Source: Anisodus tanguticus
Taxonomy: Eukaryota; Streptophyta; Magnoliopsida; Solanales; Solanaceae
Reading direction: 5' to 3'
DNA: 64,000 nt
NCBI GenBank assembly: GCA_034509755.1
Contig: CM067552.1
Span: 15,223,001-15,287,000, forward strand
In this document: positions 10,582-20,630 of the stretch, one piece after another
Layout of the letters: the number at the start of each line of letters is the position of its first letter
Position numbering within the stretch: the stretch's first letter is position 1
Translations under genes and position numbers: made by a program
Notes under the pieces: generated by a model
Database searches by the model: none
What the model saw: the letters and a program-made list of their open reading frames with translations, nothing else
What the model was told of the DNA's origin: nothing

Positions 10582-12576
10582 TGTCACATGACCCATGGGG
10601 GACTCATGAGGGCTATATACACATCCGATCACATCGGATACTAGCTCGAGGGCTAAATATGTCATACTCAGTCATCATTCTCGTAATCATGTACCATATC
10701 TGTTAATTTGTCTTTCTAAGCCGCTCTCAGTAATATATCAACAGTTCAATGCCAAATATAAATGAATGAATGATATGGATATCTGTACACCATGCATTAG
10801 CATAAACAATACAAGTAGTATTTATCAGTTTCTTTTCATATACTTAGACGAGATGTGGAGTGATGAATGCATGACAAGTTAAATCAGGAATATCATATCA
10901 ACATGGCTACAAGCTCAAGTAAACAACAATCATACCAACCTATGCGGATTTATGCACCGCGCCCGTCGCCTAAAGGCTAAACACATAAACTCCTTCACAT
11001 GTATCCACTGGTTCATTAATTGCCCACGTTATGTACACCAATGCCCGTATTAGTTCTCTTCACCTCACTACTATGGGACATCCAATTCCCAATTACTCTC
11101 TTTAGTTCATTATTAGCATACCAACACATAAACGCTACGCTAGAGTCTACAAAGTCTCAACTTGTCTGAATAGATCCCAAGAACTCACGTACTAGCTTTC
11201 CCCTTTCCTTGAGCCTCCTCACAAGCCCCCTTTGATCAGTCATATTAATTATATGAGATTACGGTCTAATGATACTCATAATCTCCAAGTTAAATTACAA
11301 AGGAACTCCGGGTCCACATTAATAAAATATGAATTTTTCTACCCAAATAGTACCAATACATGCTAAATAGTCATAACCTCAAGTTAATTTAGTAACAAAG
11401 CCCAATTGGATTCTTAATTTCATGAATTGACAAAAATCCTTAATTCTAATCCTAGAATTTTTTCCAATTCCCAAAAGGGTTTAAAACATGCAATTGGTCA
11501 AGTAATTATCATCCACTAGTCTAATACATCACTAGATTACAATATCAACAACAATAATGCAATAACCAATTCACAATCCCCAATCATAACTCTCTTATTC
11601 TCAATAAGCATTTCTCTTATTTTCCCCCATTTAAGAATCATACATAGGATGACGATTAACTAAAACACATCAATAGAAGGGGGTAAGGTTACCTTAATGA
11701 CGAAACTCCCTTGAATATTCAAGAAGTTCTACTATCCAAGCTCTAGGACCAAGAGGAATATTTTAGAAAAATGAAATGGATTCTAGGTCATTAACTCTAA
11801 TAAATCTAAACAGTGTTTCCGCTACGGTGGACACGCTTCGGCGGACACACTACTCGCTAAGGTGAATCCACTTAAAAACCAGGACATCCGTTGGGGTGAA
11901 GGGAAACACCACAAAGGCACACCCATCCTGCGATGAACCTATCCGCTATGGCGGACCCTCGGCTCCTGGAAGAACCTCGCTTCTGCAAGCCAGGCCTCCG
12001 CTGAGACAGACCCGCGAAAGCGGATGCAATGGCACTGGGGTAAACACCAGACACCAGCAATTCCCTAAAAACATCCCAACTCTCCGTCAACTACCCAAAA
12101 CGCTCTCGGGACCTCCCAGACACAAACCAAACATGCATTTCTATCAGAAAATACATTCCAGACCTACTTGCGCACTCGAATCTCTCGAAAAATATCTCTA
12201 AGGCTGAAGTTTTACTAAAGTTAACTCTTAAATTCTAATTTCATAATGTTGCAACTAAACCCTAAAAACACATATGGCTGACTCGGGACCCGAATCAAAG
12301 GCTCGACTAAGTGATCAACATCATTCAGGAGCTAATGGAACTGACGAAACTAAAAAACGGAGCGCGTTTACCCAAAAGTCAATTACCGGTCAAACTCTTC
12401 TATTCTCTTAACTTGGAATTTCTCAAATCTACCGAAGTGGGTCCAAAACCTACCCGATCACCACGGGAACTGTGTCACCCATATCCGCAAGTCACAAGCA
12501 AGCAAATAAAGACTCGAGAAGGGTAATTTAGGAGTTTCTAGACAATATTAGCAAAATGTGTTTTCGAGTAGTTACA
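10582..12576 (-). repeat. LTR of element G (about 2 kb)
   Basis: It starts TGTAACTACTCG on the minus strand (12576). Its other end is best placed at the plus-strand TGTCACATGACCC at 10582, a weak match to the usual TGTCACGACCC edge. It holds the GC-rich dyads CCGCTACGGTGGAC (11819), CGCTTCGGCGGAC (11834) and CCGCTATGGCGGACC (11943). No primer site follows it because integrase sequence begins immediately. Confidence 0.6.
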
Positions 12577-13620
12577 TTATGAATCCAGAGGCATCTCATC
12601 TTCACATATATTGCACATTTTAACTAGAAACAAATAGGGTTGCTATAACATTTTTTCAGACAAACTGACCTTAATCCTATATGACAAGATCCATAGGTTC
12701 AAATAAATTATCCCAACATCATATCAGAGATATATCATTTGTTAACCATGTTCAAACATAAATCTAACCTAAACAAACCCTAAATGAACCTTTGAAGCTT
12801 AATAGTTCAATACCTAAGTTAAGAAAATCATTTAACTATCCTGGAGCTTAAGTCACATTTCTAAACTCAAATTGAGATCACCTCCCTGTTATGCTTAATC
12901 CTATACATCCACTTAAATACAACAACAAACAAATCTTCAATCATACTCATTTTAGACCATCAAGCACAGTAATGGTCCTTTTCTCAGTTAAACATATTGA
13001 TTATACCAAACAAACCATATTTTAACGTATTCCTTAAGCTTAAACTAGTCTTAGGTGAAGTAACAAGCACAACAGTAAATTAAACTGGCTAAACATGACA
13101 TTTATGAACTATTACATGCTTTTCAAACAACTGTCATTGCTTTGTACTGTCCATAAGCAATCGACCATATTCAAGTTAACACATAATGCACCATAGATAT
13201 TATGTATTCACCTAAACTTCAATGAGATAGGCAGAAAATTAAAGAAAGATAGGAAAATATCTCTTGTGGTGACTGTCAAATAGTGTTCGGGGTTTGAATC
13301 TCCAACTCCTTGACTCGATTCACTCACTCACACAAAAAAATAAAGGTTTTAGAATTAATGAGACTAATTTCGACACTTAGAGTTCCACTAGAGGGCTTGA
13401 AACCCAAATCAAATCGAAAATAAGCCAAATTTAGACTAATAACTAAGCTCTTAAGAAATCAAAAGCTCAGGATGCAATCGCCGACCTTGAATAATGAGGG
13501 GTTGGAGTTCAATTTATAGAACCCCTAGGTTTGAGATTGAAATTGATGTGGGAGTACAAATTGGGAGGAAATTTAGAAAATATTCAATTTATGTAATTTT
13601 TAAAAACATTATACTTATTA
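12577..13620. other. Non-coding stretch, possibly the interior of a Helitron-like element
   Basis: AT-rich, with no open frame of note. It lies between the outer edge of G and a Helitron-like 3' terminus at 13626-13658. It may therefore be the body of a non-autonomous Helitron whose 5' end I could not place. Confidence 0.3.
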
Positions 13621-13625
13621 ACATG

Positions 13626-13659
13626 TGTATACGCGCAAAGCATGTACAGCAATACTAGT
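13626..13659 (+). mobile_element. Helitron-like 3' terminus (hairpin + CTAG|T)
   Basis: TGTATACGC-GCAAA-GCATGTACA (13626-13648) folds into a 9-position stem with one mismatch and one wobble. It is followed six bases later by CTAG (13655-13658) and then T. A GC-rich hairpin a few bases before a CTRR end, with insertion before T, is the defining 3' structure of Helitrons. No transposase (Rep/helicase) is present, so any element would be non-autonomous. The 5' TC end was not identified. Confidence 0.5.
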
Positions 13660-14579
13660 AATATCAAAGAGCGCTAGGGACGTTGCTTTGGATCCAGTTT
13701 AATAAGTATTTTAAATGTCTTATATACCCCATGTTGGGAATTTCACTGGTTATGTTGTTGTTGTTTAAATGTCTTATATAACAGAGGAGGGATTAATAAG
13801 AGATTTGGTTACTCAATCGAGTAGTCAGAACTCAGAAGTGCGCGATCTCAAAGAAAAAAGAAAGATTCCCAAAAATATCAAGAGAAATTGAACACAATGA
13901 ACAATTGTAAAATAGAAGACATAATATATCTATATCTATATCTATTATTATTAAAAGCATGAAGTACTTTAAAAATGTTGATTGAATTTTTTGTCCTTCA
14001 TTAAAAGACTTGACAATAGATAAAAATTGTTATTTACTATTTTTCTCAAATTATTATTTAATTATCGTTATAATATTTCACCTATTTTAGTTTTTGGAAA
14101 AGTTAAAAATCACACCATTACTTTTGGGGATAATAATGGTCATAAGAGTCCTTTTTTATTTTTGAAAACCACCTTTATTTTTGTAGTCCTTTTTGACTTC
14201 GTCTAATATTTTGGAAAGTAAAAAAACTCACCATTTTTTTCATGAAATATATTTATTAACAACTAAAGTAAACGAAATTGTCCAGTGTGAAAGCTGCAGT
14301 TATACTATTTTGTATTCAAGGAAACACCTAATTAGAATTTAAATTATTTCCTCATAAAATTAATAGAGCTTGTCGTATTTAGGGTTCTTGGCTATTTTTA
14401 ATAGGAAAGGTTGTATGCTTTCAACTCTTTGATTACGTCTCTGTTTAGTTTAGGACTATTAATATTATAATATATAACATGAAAGGTTTTGTTTGCATAT
14501 ATACTGTGACTCAAAAAAATATTTTTGCGGCTAATGATTAGGGATGCACCAAGAAGCTTTGAAGGTAGTGAAAACACAT
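13660..14579. other. AT-rich non-coding stretch
   Basis: No gene is seen. TCTATATCTATATCTATTATTATTAAAAGC near 13929-13957 resembles plant Helitron 5' ends (TC followed by T/A-rich sequence and AAAAGC), but no matching 3' end was found downstream. Confidence 0.3.
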
Positions 14580-15260
14580 GTAAATCCTTGTGTTCTTATA
14601 TTATTATGGATATGGTTCATTACAAAAAGAGAGAAGTTGGCTATAATCACCGATTCTTTTTTGTAGGATCTTACATCATTGATAGCTGGATCAGAGATTT
14701 TTAAACTTGAGGTACAATTAATAGATAAAAGAATTCGTCAATTTGTTTTTATGTTGGCAATATTTGTGTTGAGATTTTGTCAGAGAATTTTGGCCAAATT
14801 AATTTTAGAATTTTTATCATCCTTATTATTTTGTGAATCACCTATTTTGTTTTTGTAGGATCTTACATCTTTGATAGCTAGATCACAAGTTTTAAGATTT
14901 GAGGCACAACTATAAGTGAAATATTCGTCAAACTTTTTGTGTTGGCACAATATTATGTTGAGGTTTGTGCGTTTGTCATAGAATTTTGGCCAAATTAATT
15001 TTAGAATTTTTATTAAGCTCTTTTATTTTTCAAAATCACCTTTTTTTATCTTACATCTTTAATACTAGATAACACGTTTTGAGACTTGAGGCACAACTAA
15101 TAAGTAAATTTATTTTACGTCAATCTTTTTTTTGTAAATATTATTGTGATAATATATTTTATATTATTATGGATTTGGTCCATTGCAAAAAGAGTGAGAA
15201 ATTGGCTATATTACCGGTTCTTTTTGTTGGATCTTACATCTTTGATAGCTAGATCACATG
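14580..15260. repeat. Imperfect tandem array, ~183-192 bp period, four units
   Basis: The phrase (G)GATCTTACATC(TTT)GATAGCTAGATCA recurs at 14666, 14858, about 15046 and 15229, giving spacings of about 192, 188 and 183 bp. Shared unit text includes TTGAGGCACAACTA and GAATTTTGGCCAAATTAATTTTAG. The block before the first unit (about 14594-14665, TTATATTATTATGGATATGG through the GAGAAGTTGGCTATA phrase) is repeated before the fourth (15157-15228). No coding potential is seen. A satellite-like or intra-transposon repeat is possible. Confidence 0.65.
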
Positions 15261-15593
15261 TTTGTTTTACAATCTCTGATCTAGTCGTAAGTATTGATTC
15301 GTCTTAATATGGCTGAAACAAAATGTTCACACACGCATTTTTTTATTAATTAGAATCTTAAATTATAATTCTCTATTTAAGAGTTTTTGATGATGTCTGA
15401 CTATGAGTTTGTATCCAACGCTGATTATGATTTAGCAGCTAAATAATAGTCAAAATCTAAAGAATTTGAATTTAACTTATATACACAAATAATATAAAAA
15501 TAATATTTATACCATAAGTATAACATGTAGCATGTCGTTTGGCTTATTACTTTTAAATATACAATAATCTCTAAGCTACAAGTGTGAGCAATG
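15261..15593. other. Left flank of the copia element
   Basis: No gene is seen. It ends with CAATG at 15589-15593, the left copy of the copia target duplication. Confidence 0.5.
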
Positions 15594-15963
15594 TGAAAGA
15601 AATAATCCCCTTGATTACTTTCATTAATTGAAAGGTATATATACAAGTTACAAAATAGGAGAATCCTATTCCTATTCTACTCCTAAAACCTTATTCTACC
15701 ATAATTCTAACTATACAATTATGGTAAGTGTATAAGACTAATTAAGGTAACCTTTACACTACAATATACTACAAATATACTTTCCTAATATACAATACCC
15801 TACACTGTACCCTGCCCGTGATGGACCTCTGGCGAGATGGGCTTCTGGCCAGCCCACTGCCACTGCTGCTGTCCATAATGCGCTGAAGGCCACTGCCACT
15901 GTACCCGTGGTATACACTATGTATACCAAGTGTATATCACGGGTATATATACCTTATTTAACA
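15594..15963 (-). repeat. Copia 3' LTR
   Basis: On the minus strand it runs TGTTAAATAAGG ... CTTTCA. The purine-rich GCGGAGG just inside (plus 15964-15970) is a weak polypurine tract. A dyad GGTATACACTATGTATACC lies near the terminal end, and a TATATATACC stretch serves as a TATA candidate. Confidence 0.95.
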
Positions 15964-16920
15964 CCTCCGCATTCATAGCAGGCGATCTTGGAACGCTGAG
16001 ACTGTCCCTAAAATCATCAAAAAGGATCGCGGGTAGACCCTTTGTAAAGATGTGTGCCACTTGATATCGAAACGGGACATGGCATACGCGAACGTGACCC
16101 CCAGCAACCTTTTCACGGACAAAGTGAATGTCCATTTCGATATGCTTAGTGCATTGGTGCTGAACCGGGTTACCTGAAAGGTAAATGGAACTAATATTAT
16201 CGCAATATACTAAGGTTGCCTTCTGAATGGGACAATGAATCTCCAAAAGCAAATTACGTAACCAACATGATTCTGAGACCACATTAGCTACCCCTTGATA
16301 TTCGGCCTCGGCACTTGAGCGGGATAGAGTTGCCTGACACTTCGCAGACCAGGAGACCAAGTTGTTGCTAAGGAACATACAGTAGCCAGACGTCGACCAT
16401 CTGGTGTCTGGACAACCACCCCAATTAGCATTTGTGTATGAGACAAGTGTGGATGGCGAGGAAGGATATAAATGCAAACCATAGTCTAGTGTACCCTGAA
16501 TATACCTAATGATGCGTTTGATTGCATTCATGTGCTCAATTCGGGGATCATGCATGAATAAACACACCTGCTGGACGGCATACATAATATCCGGTCTTGT
16601 AAAAGTAAGATACTGAAGGGCCTCTGCAAGACTACGATAGCGGGTCGGGTCCTCGTATGGTGCGCCGGCCGCGGCACTAAGCTTGGGCTTTGTATCAACT
16701 GGAGTGGAAGTGGACTTACCGGATGACATCCCAGCCCTCTCGATGATCTCAGTTGCATACTTTCTTTGAGACAAAAACAACCCATCTGAATGACGCTTGA
16801 CGGCAATCCCCAAAAAGTAACTCAAGGGCCCTAAGTCTTTCACAGCAAACTCAGAGCTGAGCATGGTAATGATAGACTGCGTAAGGCATCGGAAGAGGCA
16901 GTCAAAATGATATCATCCAC
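15964..16920 (-). pseudogene. Copia RT C-terminus and RNase H
   Basis: The open block 16864-15917 (315 aa, its last part reading into the LTR) starts at MLSSEFAVKDLGPLSYFLG, the RT thumb side. It runs through KYATEIIERAGM and TRPDIMYAVQQV to RNase H. The RNase H core reads SYTNANWGGCPDTRWSTSGY. The two positions usually occupied by aspartate in this motif (codons at 16430-16432 and 16424-16426) are both AAT (Asn), so the first metal-binding site is lost. SSAEAEYQG and the YCDN motif are retained, and TKHIEMDIHFVREKV matches the family's C-terminal region. The codons between 16864 and the RT motif at 16921 are out of frame by about one base (around 16880). Confidence 0.9.
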
Positions 16921-17367
16921 TTACAACAGAATGTAGGCCAAGGACGAACCACGACGGTAGATGAACAAGGAATTATCTGACCTGCTGTGAGTGAACCCAA
17001 TAGTCGAAACATAGTCAGCAAACCTCGTATACCAGGCACATGGAGACTGCTTAAGCCCATATAAGGACTTCTTCAATAAACAGACATGATGAGGATGGTT
17101 GGGATCCCTGAATCCCAACGGCTGATGCATATAGACTGTTTCTTTGAGATCACCATGTAGGAAAGCATTCTTGACATCCAACTGATGAATAGGCCATGCC
17201 TTTAAAAGAGCCAAGCTAAGCACAGTGCGAATGGTAGCCGGCTTAACCACAGGACTAAACGTCTCCCCACAATCTATACCAACCTGCTGAGTCTTACCAT
17301 CACCCACAAGTCGCGCCTTATGTCGAGCAAATGATCCATCTGAATTCTCCTTATGAGAAAAATCCAT
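16921..17367 (-). pseudogene. Copia reverse transcriptase core, broken at YVDD
   Basis: An open block of 148 aa carries RT palm motifs: ARLVGDGKTQQVGIDCGETF, IHQLDVKNAFLHGDL with its catalytic Asp, and KSLYGLKQSPCAWY. The frame ends at a TAA (plus 16921-16923) exactly where the tyrosine of the YVDD active-site motif should be. The next three codons are GTG GAT GAT (Val Asp Asp), so the catalytic aspartates remain but the Tyr codon is a stop. The block overlaps the preceding integrase-RT block in another frame (about 17352-17360), a one-base shift. Confidence 0.9.
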
Positions 17368-18599
17368 ATAGATCTGATAACATTAATACCAGACGGACGG
17401 GGCACCAACTCCCACGTCTTATTATCAATAAGAGCATTATATTCATCAGTCATAGCAATTTTCCAATTCGGGTCGTTTAAGGCAGACACAGGATTACGGG
17501 GCAAAGGGGATTTAGAGACATTAGAATGTAAATTAAAATGTCTTTTAGGTGTAAAAGTACCCCGCTGACTACGAGTGACCGGTCTATGACTCGAGGAAGA
17601 ATTGAGTGAATTTTGGGAATTTGCTGGGCTCGGGACGGACTGGCCAGTAGGCAGTGGGCCTGCTGGCCCAAATCGGCAATCTGGAGCAGCCACTGGACCA
17701 GTTCCAGAATTAGGCTGGACTGGCCCAATCGCTGGGACTGATCCAGTAACTGGAAACTGTGACGGGAGAGTGGGGCCAGCGGGCAGTGGGCCAGCTGGAG
17801 AATTTTGGATGTGGGATAAGTCCGAAAAATGGTGAGTAATATACGGGGATATACCATCATCCAAAAAATTATACGAACTAGGCTCGGGAGTATGAACTTT
17901 AGTAAATGGAAATTGGGTTTCATCAAAAATTACATGGCGATTAATTATGATTTTCTTGGAGGATAAATCAAAGCATTTGTAACCACGATGATTAGACGGA
18001 TAACCCAAAAACACACACGGAGTAGACCGGGCCTGAAGTTTGTTAATTGTGGTGAAAGGGAATAACGGATAACATAAGCACCCAAAAACCCGAAGATGAG
18101 AATAAGACGGATTTTTATTATATAAAATGTGGAGGGGGGAAGAATATGTCAGAACTTTTGAAGGAATTATGTTAAGGAGATATGTTGTCATTTGAAGAGC
18201 ATGATGCCAAAAATATGGGGGTACGGAAGCATGAATTAAGAGAGTTCGGACAATGTTATTTATGGAACGAATTTTGTGTTCGGCTTTCCCATTTTGTGAA
18301 GATGTATGAGGACACGAAAAACGAAAATTGATCCCATTATTGGCACAGAACTCCCGAAACTCCCTATTGTCATACTCTTTTCCATTATCACACTGAGTAT
18401 TTTTTATTTCTCTTTCGAATTGTGTTCTAATGAATGCTCTAAATTTTATGAAGACGGAAAATACTTGAGATTTATTTGCAATTGGAAACGTCCACAAAAA
18501 TTTAGAATAATCATCCAAAAAAAGAACATAATACCGATAACCCAACGAATTTAGAATAGGAGACGTCCATAGGTCGCTATGAATAATATCTAATGGCAA
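17274..18599 (-). pseudogene. Copia integrase and RT N-terminus
   Basis: A 441-residue open block. The catalytic D, D, E of the integrase core are all present: Asp9 in HSDLW, Asp71 in QCDNGKEYDN and Glu107 in NGKAEHK, with 35 residues between the last two as expected. C-terminal integrase motifs follow (LRVFGCLCYPLFPF, RSTPCVFLGYP, GYKCFDLSSKKI, FDETQFPF). A long proline/glycine/serine linker comes next at residues about 265-350, then the RT start MTDEYNALIDNKTWELVPRP. The frame goes wrong after SIWIF, where the next block takes over. The linker is unusually rich in Pro-Ala-Gly repeats and echoes the Gly/Pro-rich gag tail of the same element. Confidence 0.92.
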
Positions 18600-18985
18600 T
18601 GAAGTATGAGAATTTGAGTCTACAAATGGTAACTTAACAATTTTTCCTAAAGAACAAGATTGACAAATTGGAGTACGACTCGTTCCCTTACAAGAAATAA
18701 AACTATTTTATCTAAAACTGATAAAATAGAGGATCCCGGATGACCAAGGCGAGCATGCTACAAGGAAGGAGAAATAGTTGCAAAGACCGATGGCAAAGCT
18801 TGACTCGATGGACTAAAACCGGGCGTGATAGGATAAAGATCCCCCCTACTATCACACCTTAAGAGATGACTTCCCGTCTTGAAATCCTTCACAGAGAAAC
18901 CAAAAGGATCAAATTCAACAGAAACAGAATTTTCAGTGGTGAACTTTCGGACATACACTAAGTTTTTAATCAATTTGGGTTCGGT
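18600..18985 (-). pseudogene. Copia GAG-pre-integrase domain, protease missing
   Basis: The minus-strand text LIKNLVYVRKFTTENSVSV and FDPFGFSVKDFKTG is the region normally found after the protease. It is followed by HARLGHPG and, in another frame, CQSC, which form the HHCC-like zinc site ahead of integrase. The Trp codon before HARLGHPG is TAG, and a frameshift lies between this motif and the Cys pair (about 18680-18700). No D-S/T-G aspartic protease motif exists between the gag tail (18990) and this domain, so the protease coding region has been deleted. Confidence 0.85.
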
Positions 18986-18989
18986 TGAG

Positions 18990-20093
18990 TCAAACCCAAT
19001 GTGTGCATTGCGGCCTCGATATCGGTCTGAGTGGGGCCTGCTGCGTGGTGAGCTTGCGGAGGTCGGGGCCCAAGTATTCCAGGACTGGGCCGAACTGGGC
19101 AGTAGCTGCTGGAACTGGCGTTACTAGGCTAGTGGCCAGTGGGCCGCGACTGCTGATTGTTGGGCCTGAAAGGCTGGCCAGCCCACTGGCTGCCGGGAAC
19201 TGCTCGAAAGTAGGGGCTGCTGGCCCACGGCCCATTGCCCAGCCCCACTGCCATGGGCCCCACTGCTGGGACCAGTAGGGTGGAGGGCCACTGTTCACTG
19301 GATGGGGCCCACTGCCTGCTTGCTGCCCACCGGAACCGCCCCGTTTGCCCCCACGGTTTTTATTATTATTCTTACGGTTATTTTTGCCGCCACCATGAGT
19401 ACGGTTTTGGCCCGAATTATCAACAAAACCTAAAGAATTTGTTGAGGACGCCTTTAGGACGATGGGGCTTTCTCCGGTAGCTGCCTTTTTAGCCAAACCG
19501 GCTTCTTCCAAAGTAAGCATCGAGCGGGCTTGATAAAAAGCGGGAAGTGGGTTGCTTTGACGAAGGAGAGTCCCAACGCCATTATAGGCCTCAGAAAGAC
19601 CGGCAACTAGTTGTAGAACCAGACGATTATTTGTCACAGGTGTGCCAATGTTACGGAGTTGGTCCGCCAACTCCTTGAGTTTCTTGCAATATGCAGAGAC
19701 GTATGGAAATTCTTCCATGCGAACTAGAGAGAATTCCTGCTCGAGTGTGACAACACGTGAATGTTGGTTATCTTGGAATATGTCAAGCAATCTATTCTAG
19801 GTAGCCATAGCCGTGGTATCCGGCTCAATAATCGTCTGTAAGAGGTCAACCGAAATAGTGGAATAAATCCACTGGAGAACGGTTGCATCAAGAGTAATCC
19901 ATAACTGAGGATCCTCCGTGGGAAGAGGTGTAGTGGGAGGAATTATGTAATGGATAACTTGATGGGAGATAGCGTGAATTTTAAACAATTCTGCCCACGT
20001 CGCATATTGGACGTTTTCCATCTCAAGCACAATAGGGATACTGTTCTTGACGTTAGAAACCATGAGGGCATGATGAAAATTGTTCTTAGACAT
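18990..20093 (-). pseudogene. Copia gag (UBN2-like), with in-frame TAG
   Basis: The start MSKNNFHHALMVSNVKN opens a gag of about 367 codons. One in-frame TAG sits at plus 19797-19799, where a Trp is expected in this family's capsid (just before the NRLLDIFQDN text). Downstream is typical UBN2 gag: RVVTLEQEFSLVRM, YCKKLKELADQLRNIG and LVLQLVAGLSEAYNG. The C-terminal third is Gly/Asn/Lys then Gly/Pro/Trp-rich (GGGKNNRKNNNKNRGGKRGG), a likely RNA-binding tail replacing a CCHC knuckle, which I do not see. It ends at TGA 18990-18992, after which the frame shifts into the remnant of pol. Confidence 0.88.
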
Positions 20094-20241
20094 ATTGAAA
20101 GAACAAAGAAGGAGGGGAAATTTGGGAATAGTAAGAGAGATTTTTTTAGAGCGGAAGACGAAATTTGGACAAGAAACCCGAGGGGGGGTTTCGTCCTAGA
20201 AAGAGCACAAAATTTGGGAGAGAAAATTTTTGTTAGACCTA

Positions 20242-20255
20242 GTCTCTTGATATCA
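20242..20255 (-). promoter_or_regulatory. Copia primer-binding site (initiator Met tRNA type)
   Basis: Directly inside the 5' LTR the minus strand reads TGATATCAAGAGAC, a degraded form of the TGGTATCAGAGC primer site common in plant copia elements. Confidence 0.6.
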
Positions 20256-20625
20256 TGAAAGAAATAATCCCCTTGATTATTTTCATTAATTGAAAGGTAT
20301 ATATACAAGTTACAAAATAGGAGAATCCTATTCCTATTCTACTCCTAAAACCTTATTCTACCATAATTCTAACTATACAATTATGGTAAGTGTATAAGAC
20401 TAATTAAGGTAATATTTACACTACAATATACTACAAATATACTTTCCTAATATATAGTAGCCTACACTGTACACTGCCTGTGATGGGCCTCTGGTGAGAT
20501 GGGCTTCGGCCACCCCCACCGCCACCGCCGTCCCATAATGTCTTGTCAAGGCCATTGCCATTGTACCCGTGGTATACACTATGTATACCAAGTGTATATC
20601 ACAGGTATATATACCTTGTTTAACA
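20256..20625 (-). repeat. Copia 5' LTR
   Basis: On the minus strand it runs TGTTAAACAAGGTATATATACC ... CTTTCA and has the same length as the other LTR. Most differences from the 3' LTR cluster in the GC-rich segment 20505-20570. A TATATATA stretch lies near 20286-20300. Confidence 0.95.
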
Positions 20626-20630
20626 CAATG

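Larger units (their letters stand above)
8479..12576 (-). mobile_element. Ty3/gypsy chromovirus G, internally deleted
   Basis: On the minus strand the order is an LTR (12576 to about 10582), the end of pol directly behind it (10580 to about 9250), then the start of a 3' LTR (9210 to 8479). Both LTR copies share several hundred bp (8485-9210 against 11820-12576), including the text around CCTCCGTTGAGGCAGACC and CCAAACATGCATT. No gag, protease or RT lies between the LTR and integrase, so several kb have been lost. The 3' LTR is cut at 8479 where element C joins. The LTR starts are TGTAACAACTT at 9210 and TGTAACTACTC at 12576, the chromovirus-type LTR start in this plant group. Confidence 0.75.
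15594..20625 (-). mobile_element. Complete but inactive Ty1/copia retrotransposon (5.03 kb)
   Basis: Two 370-bp direct repeats (15594-15963 and 20256-20625) have TG...CA ends and flank the element. CAATG occurs immediately outside both (15589-15593 and 20626-20630), a perfect 5-bp target duplication. The minus-strand order is gag, (protease deleted), GAG-pre-integrase, integrase, reverse transcriptase, RNase H. Integrase before RT is diagnostic of Ty1/copia. The residue patterns look Retrofit-like. The LTRs differ at about 26 of 370 positions by my count (about 7%). Stops, frameshifts, a lost protease and changed catalytic residues show that it cannot transpose alone. Confidence 0.95.

Noticed and set aside
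13929..13964. Helitron 5' end paired with the 3' end at 13658
   Set aside because: It lies downstream of that 3' end in the same orientation, so the two cannot belong to one element.
17353..17835. Plus-strand frames inside the copia pol
   Set aside because: Antisense of the Pro/Gly-rich integrase-RT linker.
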